Below, one piece after another: positions 52,587 to 61,763 of a stretch of DNA of 64,000 nt (the stretch's first letter is position 1; each line of letters begins with the position of its first letter). Both the position numbers and the translations under genes were made by a program. The notes under the pieces are model-generated. The model saw only the letters and a program-made list of their open reading frames with translations. It searched no databases and was not told the origin of the DNA. Source of the stretch: Nothopassalora personata (taxonomy: Eukaryota; Ascomycota; Dothideomycetes; Mycosphaerellales; Mycosphaerellaceae); NCBI GenBank assembly GCA_033816765.1, contig CM066291.1, positions 3,286,001 to 3,350,000 of the forward strand, in the 5' to 3' direction.

Positions 52587-55025
52587 CTTATAGGTCTTTG
52601 TTTTTCTTATAGTATTCTCGGATCTTTTATTAACAGTTTTGTAGGTTCTTTTCTAGTTCCTAGGTATTTTCTAATTCGTCGTATCCTTTCTATTTAATAA
52701 GGTATCGCTAACCTTTCTTATCTAGGATTCTTTCGACTTCGAATTCGTTTTCTACTTCCGGCTCGAAATAGAAGCTCTCCTAGTAGGGTGTTTCGGCGTC
52801 CGCGGGTTCCAATTTAGAAATATAGAAGACTAGGTGGATTTTTGCGTTAGGTGGCAGCCGTAGACGGTAGTTAACTAGTCCTATAACTTTATTGATGAAA
52901 AATGGTCCGACCTTAACATAATCTAGTTTCTTAGTCTATCTTCTCGTTCTTAAGTTTTTTGTAAGGAGATAGACCTTATCCCCCTCTTTTAGTAGAGGTA
53001 CTATTTTTCTCGTGTCCTACCGTTATCGAGACAGTTTTTATTATATATCTTCGATCGCCTTACGTGTTTCTTTATGCACTTCCTTAAGAGTGTCCGTCGT
53101 TACGATCGCTCTTTCGGCTTATAGGTAAGATCTAGGTGTTCTAAATAGGTTAGGATCTTTACTAAAGTTCGTATAGAATAGTGTCGTTAAAGTTGTCTCC
53201 GATTTATAGTTGTTTAGTGTAATCTACGCTATTAGTAGTAATAAAACCTAGTTGTCTTATATATAGTTAATATAGTGTCGTAGGTATTGTTCTAGCGTTT
53301 AATTTATCCTTTCGGTTTATCCGTCTATTTCCGGATAATATACTATTAATAGCTTATGTTTAATTCCGATCGTTCCTATAAGCGTCTTCTAGTAGTTCGA
53401 TGTAAATAGCTTATCTCTGTCCGTTATAAACGCTTAAGGGAATCTATAGTATCGGATAAGTCTATCTAGTACGAGGTATCCGAGCTACTCTATATTGTAC
53501 GTTTCCGATGTAGGAATAAAGTGTGCGTATTTCGTAAGTCTATTAACTATAACTAGTATTATGTCGTATAGTTGTTTCGTAACTTAATCTCTTAACGGTA
53601 GGAGTTTCGTAATAAAGTCTATTATAACTTCGTCCTATGGTTTTGTCGGTAGTGTCCTAAACTATAGGTAACCGTATTTTGCATGTCTCGCAGCCTTATT
53701 TTGTTAGTAGTGTACGCATTGTTTAATATAGCGTAATACCTTAAGTCTTATCTATAGAAATAAGAAACTGCGTTATATTAGGTCTATTGTCTTTAAAGTT
53801 CTAGGGTGCCTATATGTTAGTCCGTCGTAATATTATCGTATGTATTCTTCTTCTCGATCCTTAGGTACTTAGTATTTCCCTTGCGATATAGGGAATTGTT
53901 CGTCCCTATCGCCTAATATCCGTACGATGTTGTTAAATTCTCTTATGTTAGTACTAAGACTTCCGTCGGGGTTTGTCTTTAATACTTTATGTTGTACTAG
54001 TTCTTTTCCTTCTATATAGTCGCTTCTTCGGCTTAGCGCGTCGGCGCGGCCATTCTCTCGTCCTAGAGTATATTTAATTTCGAACTTATATTGTCCTAGC
54101 AGCTCCGACTAGCGGGCTTGCCTTCGGGTAAGTTCTTTCGTCGTCGTGAAGTACGTAAGATTCTTATAGTTAGAAAGAATCGTTAACTTCGGTAGGCCCT
54201 CGATATATACTCTCTAATGTTATATAGCAGTAACAATAGCTAGAAGCTCTTTATTATAGATGTCGTAGTTCTGTTCCGCTATAGTTATTTTCCGGGAGTA
54301 ATAGGCTACTAGGTGTCTCTACCTATCGTGTATCTATGTTAGACACGCGCCTATTACTATATTAGACGTATCGGTCTCGATATAGACTTCCTTACTACTG
54401 TCGAATAGTCGAAGCGTAGGGGCTAAAGCGCATTGTTCCTTAAGTTTCTTAAACGCTTTAATCTGTTCCTTTCCCTATTTCTAGGTAACGTCTTTTCTCG
54501 TAAGCATCGTTATTAGTGCTACTGTTTTTACGTAGTCCTTAATAAATTTCCGGTTATAGTTCGCTAGTCTAAGGAATGATTGTACGTCCTTAACTGTCTT
54601 TAGTTCTAGCTATTCTCTAATTAACTATGTCTTCGTAGGATCGATTGTTATCCCTATAGTACTAATAATAAAGCCTAAGAATTTAACTTCTTTCTTATAG
54701 AATTCGCATTTCTCGGGTGCCGTCTTAAATCCTAATTGCGTGAGTCGTTCGAAGACGTCCTAGACTTGTCTTATATGTTCCTATAGGGATCCTTTCGTGT
54801 AGACTAGTATGTCGTCTATATAGGCGATAACGTATACGTCGAGTAGGTCTCTAAGTGTTTCGTTAATAAGGTCCTAGTAGGATGCGGGTGCGTTAGTTAA
54901 TCCTATTAGCATAACTAAGAATTCGTAGAGTCCGTATCTTGTTCTAAAAGCGGTTTTCTATTCTTCTCCTTCTACTATTCGTATAGTATAGAAGGCATCT
55001 CGTAGGTTAATCTTCGTGTACTAGT

Positions 55026-55789
55026 GTCGTCCTATAGAGAGCGCCTTCACGCGGCGGACGACGTAAGTATCTTCGTTACGACGAAGAGAAACTAAGACTC
55101 TCTCTCTCGAAAAATACAAGCCTACTCGACTCGAAACAAGAAAAGACAGGTCGGACGAACCGAACGAACGAGATACGCTCAAATCTACAAACAAGAACTC
55201 CGGAACTGCGAGAAGGGAAAGCGACGTACATAGCGTACACGTCGCTCGAACAACGAAGGCGCTGTCTACCTGTCGTCCCGGCAAACCACGTAAACTGCCG
55301 GCTGGAACCAAGAGAGGCGTTTAGGGGCGCAAACCACGTATACTGCACGGCTGGAACCAAGAGAGGCCGAGGGGGGGACGACAGCGAGGCCACTGCGACC
55401 GAGGAGCTACACTCGAGACCGGAGAACGCGACTGGATTGAAACAGAGGCAACGGGTGTTTCTTGGGATTTTGCTCGGTGCGTACGGGTACGGCCGGCTTG
55501 GCTTTTTAAAACAAGAACGAGACACGGGCGCAAAACTTGTCTCGCCCGGGGCAAGGCGACAAACCGCAATTCTCGACAAGACACGACTACCGGGTACGCG
55601 CGTACTACGCCGCAATATATTCGATTTACGGTTCGAATAGCGAGCGTTGCTCGCATCTTTTAAGGAGTTTTTACGTCCGGGGTACGACGGGGCTTTTCTC
55701 CTTCTCTCAAATTTTGGTCTCGTTCTCGAGACCCGTGTTGCATAGTCTTTGACTCAAATAGCACGTTAATGGAATAATCAATCAATCAA
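55026..55789 (+). mobile_element. 764 bp non-RIPed insertion with AATC tail, LINE/SINE-like
   Basis: The duplication TTCGTGTACTAGT flanks the insert (55013-55025 and 55790-55802). Removing one copy restores the RT reading across the site. The insert ends AATAATCAATCAATCAA, a simple-repeat tail as seen on non-LTR elements. CA and TG are normally frequent, so it arrived after RIP of the host element or escaped it. The frames inside are not recognisable, so it is either a 5'-truncated LINE or a SINE-like unit. Confidence 0.75.
55282..55367 (+). repeat. Tandem duplication inside the insertion, period 48
   Basis: CAAACCACGTAAACTGC..CTGGAACCAAGAGAGGC occurs twice, the second copy lacking the last 10 bases. 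Confidence 0.8.
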
Positions 55790-56164
55790 TTCGTGTACTA
55801 GTCCGATCCGGTTAATCTATCTTATGCTTCTTCGATGTTAGGTAGCGGGTATCGGTTCTTAATCGTAATCTCGTTTAACTTCCTATAGTCTTATACGAGT
55901 CGTAACTTCCCGTTTGCTTTTAGAACGAATATGTATAGAGTTCCTACACTCGAGGTAGATCTTCTTATCTATTCTTTAGCTAGCTTCTCCTTTAGCTATT
56001 CTCGTAGGGTCTATAGCTCTTTCTTAGACATTCAATATAGGGGTCCCTATAGAGGCTCTTTCCCTAGCTAAATGTTAATCTTGTAATCCTATAGGCGGTG
56101 CTTAGGTAAGGCGGTTTTGCCTCTCTCCTCTTTAAAGAGTCGCGACTACTTACGATACTCCTTA

Positions 56165-58690
56165 GGAATACTTAACTCTAAGATGTTAGTATTCTTCGAT
56201 AGTACGTTACTTCTATTACTTCTAGTGACTTCGTAACCCGGCGGCCCTACGCTAGTGTCTATCCCGGTCGAAGGTAGTTCTTCTATCCTTCTAGTCGGCG
56301 TAAGCTCGAATGCGTTAAGCTGTTTCCTTACCTTATCTACTATCGTCCGCTATCAATACGTAGGCTAAATGTCGATAACGTAGTCGCATTCCCTAAATAT
56401 AAGTACTCCTCTTCTCTAGTCGATTACTAGATTATACTTTCTTAACTAAGGTATACCTAATACTATGTTATAACTAGCTATATTAGTAACATCTAAGGTA
56501 ATATTCTCGTAGTGCTATTAGATAGCTAGTAGCAATAGTGTCGTCTCCTATTCTACGCTAGGTAACGATAGTCCGTTTACCGCGATTAACTCGTAACCCT
56601 ATTTCTTCTTTAGGGTAGCAAACCCGTTTCTTCTTACGAAAGACTCGGAGATAAAATTCCCCGCTGCTCCTAAGTCGATTATAACACTAGTCTTATGTCC
56701 GTTAACGATTGCTTATGTCTAGAAAACTATGTTTAATGTCGATGCGTAAGCCTAAGTGTTATATAACTCCCTTTTGTCGCTTATTCCTAGGGAGCTAATC
56801 CTTTTCCCGAATAGTATATAGTTCGCTATACTTCGTACCTAGAGGCTTCGGCTAGAACCTATAGCCCGTTGCCCTATGTCTACACTTATAGTCTATTGCG
56901 TTCCTAGATCTTCTACGATTCTAAGTAGAGAGCCCGTATATGCTATACTACTATTCGTAGTTCGTTTAAGACGAAAGTTCCTACCGGTGTTAGATATCCG
57001 GTGTCCGTTATTCGGCTTCCTATAGGTAGTCGTTCGATAACCGCTTTAGCTAAGTTCTTAGTATTGTTTATAGTTAGGTAGCCCTATACTATGCCCCTTA
57101 TTGTATCGAGTGTCTTGTCGAATTCATTAGGGTTTAGGTATCGTTTCCCTAAGAACTTTAGTAGGAATTCTTCGTGCCTTCGTTAGAGGTAGATAATTAA
57201 CTTATAGAGTTTCTTTAGCGTATCTACCGTAAATGTATATACTTCGTTTTCGTCGTCGGTGTCGCTCTCTTCTTCTTTAGATAAGTCCTCGCTTAACTCC
57301 TCCGGTACGTAATCTTCTTCGATAGTATCTAGTTCGTTTGTTTATTGTTCTAGTACTAGTAACTAGCGTCCGTTCTATTCTAGATCCTAGTTTTCTTTAT
57401 TGTCGTTGTCGAAGTAAGATTCGTCTATATCTACTTCTTAGAGCTTGTTTTATCCGTGTTAAGCTCCTAGGATTCCTACTAGTTGTCGTAGCTAGTACCC
57501 TACGCCTAACTTGGCGTTGTAGTAGGTTTAATACGAGTCCTAGTAACAGAATCGCTAGTAAAGGCTTCCGTAACCGTGTCGAGACTCCTTCTTAACTTTA
57601 TAGTTAACTCCTCGTGCTATTATACTAAACAATCTAATAGTCTTTAATTGTTAGTTATTCGGTAGTAGTATATGTTGTTAAATATAGTATCCTCCTCGTC
57701 CTTATAAGGAGTCTAGGAGAGGCGTCGTAACCCGGTTACTATCCTTCTCCTCTACTCTCTAGGTATAGTTGAATTGTCGGGGTCTAATACTGCTCCTAGA
57801 TTTGCATACCTTTAGTTACATTATATTGAACTGCTCGCGGCGTACTATATTTTTACCGCGGCAATCCCGCGCTATATAGCCTTCCTTACTATAGGCATAG
57901 TATAAAAGTTTTCCTTTTCCTTTAAAGGGCTTTCCGTAGCCCCTACTCTTGTCGATCCTCCGTCCTCGTTAGGTAACGTCTAGTTCTATTAGCTATAGTC
58001 TATAGTAGGGCTAGCTTTGTCGTAAGAATTCTCCCTTCGTAACGTATCCTCCTAAGGGTCTACGATCCGGAGCGTATCCTACTATACCTCCTACTTTAGA
58101 GTCGTGTTTCTTTTCCTAGTATCGTTCCTAGAGCTAGTTATCGATGTTAATCGACGCCTTTATTAGCTCTTCGAGGTTAGTAATCTGTCCCCCGTGTCTT
58201 ATTAACTCGTCCTTAACGGAGTCCTTAAGTCTACGTCGGAACATAGTTATTAACGCCGTCTAGTCCTATCCGGTAATTTGTCCGTATTCTTCGAATTTAG
58301 CGGCATACTCTAAAGTAGACGTCTTCTACTTTAGGTGTTAAATAATTCGTATAGCCTATTAAACTTCGTTCGAGGTTCCAAAGATTAATTTTATCTTTTC
58401 TTTAAAGAGAGTATAGCTCCTAAACATTCCGGTAGGGTCTAATCGTCCTATACCTTTAAGGTATTCCTTAAGGTAAGGTTTAATCTAGTTCTACGCACTT
58501 CCGCGAAGGTACGTAATAGCGAAGATAGTTCTTTTATTAGCATCGACTAGGTTAAACATAAGATATATATCTATCTAGTTAACCTAGTCGTCGAACTTGG
58601 CTCTATCTCTATAGAAGAGGTCTAGCTTAGTAGCCTTAACGTCGTTCTTCCTTAAGGTAGGCTCGTTATCGTTATTAGACTTATCGTCCT
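56165..58690 (-). pseudogene. Chromovirus protease and gag, RIPed
   Basis: Protease at about 56.6-56.7 kb reads IIDLGAAGNFISESFVRR, the Asp active-site loop. A zinc knuckle at about 57.86-57.92 kb reads YAYSKEGYIARDCRGKN with Cys and His partly changed to Tyr. Gag at about 57.97-58.68 kb reads KLDLFYRDRAKFDD, RTIFAITYLRGSA, PTGMFRSYTLFKEKIKLIFG, LEYAAKFEEYGQITG and RRRLKDSVKDELIRHGGQI. This order continues into RT on the same strand. Confidence 0.82.
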
Positions 58691-58798
58691 TCGTAGTGGT
58701 CTATCGTAGTAGCGTACGGCGGATGCTTCCTACTTCGCTAGGGGCGGGTGTTCCCCTACTAGCTACTTAAGTAGCGCTTATCCTAAGGGCGTTCAAAG

Positions 58799-59218
58799 TG
58801 TTATGTCTCGTTCTAGGGCTAGTCTTAAAGGAGAGATAAGTTAAGTTACGTAGCGGTATTCTTTAGAGAGGCTAAAGTAAGCTAAGCGAAGATAAATAAT
58901 TAGGGTAAGAGTATATTATAATTAGTAAGATAGTAATATAAGTTAAACGTATTAGAACTATAAGAGTTTCTAGCGTTCCTAAATATAAAGGAGACATTGC
59001 TATGTCTTAGCTCTATAGTCGACTATTCGACTAGTCGACCGGTTGTCTAGTCGTCTAGTCGCCTAGCTTTACGTGTTCGACTATATAGGTTCGCTACGGT
59101 CGCGCACGTAACCTAATCGCGTTAGAGGTCTAAGCGATTAGACCTTGTCTTCTAGTTTCTATATTCCTAGCACGCATCTTACGGGACTCTCTTTCTCTCG
59201 TTCTTTAAAACCGTAACA
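58799..59218 (-). repeat. 5' LTR of the chromovirus
   Basis: TGTTATGTCTCG to AAAACCGTAACA on plus. Its second half, including CTAGTCGAC-rich repeats at about 59020-59070, is unrelated to that of the 3' LTR. Confidence 0.82.
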
Positions 59219-60311
59219 ACCCGTATATCGTAGCTAAGCTTCTACTTAAGACAATAGTACTACTATAGCTTAATCCTTATACTAAAGCGCTTTAGTATAT
59301 AGCTCTAAATGTCCTTTACGTTAGTCTTATAATCTATATCTATAAGCTTAGGTAACTCTACTACTAAGGTAGAGATATAGGTAATAGGGTTCCTAAAGGA
59401 AGAGCTAGATCTAGTATAGGTATGTTCGTTAGCTATAGACCCGATATAGGCTCTATACTCGTTAACGAAGGCTCTAATTAAGAATAGACAGTCCTTACTA
59501 CTCCTATACCCTATAAACCTACGTATAGTGTCCGTCTTTAGAAAGTGGATTAACTAGCCTTTAGATGCTATAAGCGCTTTTACTATAATCTTAATCTTAT
59601 CTAAGTAGGAGAATAGTGCTCTAACCTTTAGCTCTTAAACCCTATCTACGGCTATTATACTAATAGCTTCTTTATTAGATAATAGGACTTAAACGTCGAG
59701 AATATCGTCTATAGTATAGGGCGTGTAAAAGAGGTGTTATAAGGGCTACGTATTATATACATAAAAAACGTGTGTAATATAGTCTTAAAGATAATAGGTA
59801 GTACTAAAGATAAGCCTAGTACTAAAGATAATCTATACCTAATGTGCTAGCATTAAAGATAAAATTTAGGTAATAGAAGCTGGATCTAGGAGACGGTTAG
59901 CCGGTGGTCACGTGATAGACCACACCGAACAGCATCTCGCGAGTTACACGCGGCCACAAGGGATAGTTAATTAGGAATCCCGTCCGCTCTTCTACATACA
60001 AGCATCTAACCGCGAGATTAGTACTAAGGTAGGTGACTACTTGGGAGTCCCTCGTGCTGTATGTAATTCTTTTGAATTCTTTTGCGTCTATTCTATGTGA
60101 GAGATGTCCGTGGTAAAGCCGAGGCCAAAGCTCACGTACAGTACCTCGGTAGACTAGACTGCTCTACAGTGCTATCCTTTTGGTTGAAAAGCGGAAAGTG
60201 AAGTAACGGGCTGGTGTGGAAATCATCATTGTACAATCATACCTATATATATTGCACTACGTCGATTCTCGCTCTCTGTTACATGAGCTGTCGTCGTTTG
60301 TCTTCAACTAA
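59219..60311. other. End of RIP block and 3' region of the next gene
   Basis: 59219-59890 is RIPed and unassigned. From about 59.9 kb composition is normal; 59.9-60.3 kb is the 3' side of the minus-strand gene. No gene seen. Confidence 0.5.
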
Positions 60312-61763
60312 TCACTGATAATAATCCCCACCCTTCCCTCTCTCCCTTCGATCCCTCCTCCTAGGCCTCCTCTCCGAAGTCCTCCTCCCCAACCTTGGCT
60401 CGGCCTCCATCTCATCCTCTTGCTGCGCAGCCCTTGAATCCTCCAATTCCATATACGCCATAGCATCACTTATCTGCTGTTCCGCCGATGCCCTTGCGTA
60501 GCGATCAATGACCGCAGCACCACGCTCAGCTAACGGGTCTCTATAGTTATGCACAGCGACGGGCATCGGCGGCCGCCTGGCAGAGAGTGGTAGCTTGTTC
60601 GTCAGAGTGGGTGATGATGGTGAATAACTATAGCTCCTGACTGAGGTAGGGCTAGAACGTAGAGCTTCTTCCCGCCTGCGTTGCTCAGCTTCTTGCTGCT
60701 CTCTCGTAATCTGCGCCATTTCAGCATCGATGCGGCGTTGCATAGTATCGCTGCGCGGAGCTTCTTGTCGTCCCTCGAGGGCGTCCTGAGCTTCACGTCT
60801 TTTGCGCTCTCTGCGCTCTCGCTCTCGTGACGAAGCTTCTTTCTCACGTTGCAGAGATTCCGCACGTTTTCTCGCCGCTTCTTCTGCACCGCGAGATTGG
60901 CGGGCACGTTGGCGGCGGTCTGTGCCAGAGAGACGTGCTTGTTCGCGACGGGCTTGTTCTTTTTCGTCACGGACGGAGTCGACTCGGGCGCGGCCTTTAC
61001 CCTTGTTGGAGGTGCTGATCCTGGGTAGTTGACTGAGACTAGGAGATGATCTCTCTTCACCTGATATGTATCCGTAGGTAGCAGCATCGACGTCGATTGA
61101 GATACTTGGTCGACGCTCTTTGAAAGACACTCGTCTGCTGGACGATCGAGGTGGTAGGATCTCAGGGTCATCAATGTCTGCGTTCGTACTGGACCATGAC
61201 CTCTGTCGAGCAACGGGTGTTCGCTCATTGAAGAGAGCCCGTGGCATCTCAAGTGACGGGGGACGATCATAGCTAGCAGTGCCATCGGGTCTAACTGTCC
61301 GACTTGGGTCCGGTGGTGCGGTTGGAGACATGGGTGTCATCTGACGAGCTGATGGGTAGGTCTTCTGAGTTGGTGGCGGCATGGGAGCTTCTGGTCGAAC
61401 CTGTTTGTAGACCGGCGGGACTGCAGATGATAAAGATGCTGCACTATCCACAGGAGAGGCAGTGCTTGTAATAGAGGCCTGGCTAGATGATGTCCTCTTG
61501 CTGGATCTCCTACTGAGGCTGCCAAAGGGGTAGTACTTCCGATCACGGCTGTCTCTGCTGACGGTGGTGGTGATGACAGGCTCCGAAGCTATGTAGCGGC
61601 TCAATGATGGCCTGCGCTCGACGGTCCTGACGACACCCAATTCTCGCCTCTCAATGTGTCGACAAAGTGTTCTACCGACAGCTTGGTGGCAGTAATGGCG
61701 CTTCTCGACAATGTCCTCTCGACCACTCTCGTGGACATAAGTCTTTTGGTCGATAACACACAT
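60312..61763 (-). CDS. Disordered, charged protein of unknown function
   Basis: A single 483-codon frame from the ATG at 61763. The N-terminus MCVIDQKTYVHESGREDIVE with CHQAVGRTLCRHIERRELG has Cys/His positions that could form a small ordered domain, a pattern I have seen at the start of uncharacterised Dothideomycete proteins. Residues about 60-250 are Ser/Pro/Arg-rich. A long helical, probably coiled-coil region follows at about 265-370 (KEQARREQARLSGTDRRQRA, EKEASSRERERRERKRREAQ), then a Ser-rich stretch and an acidic-basic tail ending RRERGKGGDYYQ. No enzymatic domain. The frame is clean and composition is normal although it borders the RIP block by 0.4 kb. Confidence 0.75.
   Translation of the reverse strand: MCVIDQKTYVHESGREDIVEKRHYCHQAVGRTLCRHIERRELGVVRTVERRPSLSRYIASEPVITTTVSRDSRDRKYYPFGSLSRRSSKRTSSSQASITSTASPVDSAASLSSAVPPVYKQVRPEAPMPPPTQKTYPSARQMTPMSPTAPPDPSRTVRPDGTASYDRPPSLEMPRALFNERTPVARQRSWSSTNADIDDPEILPPRSSSRRVSFKERRPSISIDVDAATYGYISGEERSSPSLSQLPRISTSNKGKGRARVDSVRDEKEQARREQARLSGTDRRQRARQSRGAEEAARKRAESLQREKEASSRERERRERKRREAQDALEGRQEAPRSDTMQRRIDAEMAQITREQQEAEQRRREEALRSSPTSVRSYSYSPSSPTLTNKLPLSARRPPMPVAVHNYRDPLAERGAAVIDRYARASAEQQISDAMAYMELEDSRAAQQEDEMEAEPRLGRRTSERRPRRRDRRERGKGGDYYQ

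Larger units (their letters stand above)
52590..56160 (-). pseudogene. Chromovirus pol: RT, RNase H, integrase, chromodomain, RIPed
   Basis: From high to low coordinates: RT starts at about 56.05 kb (KANGKLRLV, KNRYPLPNIEEA), is split by the 764 bp insertion and resumes at 55012 (KINLRDAFYTIRI, KTAFRTRYGLYEFLVM, VYVIAYIDDILVYTKGS, EFYKKEVKFLGFIIS). YIDD is the RT active site and is intact. RNase H lies at about 54.0-54.5 kb and integrase at about 52.9-53.9 kb. The C-terminus at about 52.60-52.75 kb reads EVERILDKKG and RYLIK-KGYDELENT, a chromodomain as in chromoviruses that target heterochromatin. RIP stops throughout. Confidence 0.87.
51555..59218 (-). mobile_element. Ty3/gypsy chromovirus, RIPed, with mismatched LTRs
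   Basis: LTRs lie at 51555-51937 (383 bp) and 58799-59218 (420 bp). Minus-strand order is gag, CCHC, protease, RT, RNase H, integrase and chromodomain. An antisense Cys-rich ORF and a purine tract (GAAGGGGGATAG) lie beside the 3' LTR. The two LTRs agree over the first 200 plus-strand bases but differ completely after that, and flanking pentamers differ (CCTCG and ACCCG). The element is therefore probably a recombinant of two copies. A 764 bp unrelated insertion interrupts RT at 55026. Confidence 0.87.
31130..59890. other. RIP-mutated repeat block
   Basis: About 29 kb in which CA and TG dinucleotides are strongly depleted while CG is frequent. Former reading frames are readable but peppered with TAG at positions where Gln (CAG) or Trp (TGG) fits the family. 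TAG arises from CAG by C-to-T, and from TGG by the same change on the other strand, both in a CpA context. This is the signature of repeat-induced point mutation, a premeiotic defence against repeats in ascomycetes. All elements inside are therefore inactive unless noted. The insertion at 55026-55789 is not RIPed. Confidence 0.93.

Noticed and set aside
55076..55615. 179-residue minus-strand frame and overlapping frames in the 764 bp insertion
   Set aside because: No domain, Ser/Arg-rich, overlapping alternatives on both strands; typical of non-coding GC-rich sequence.
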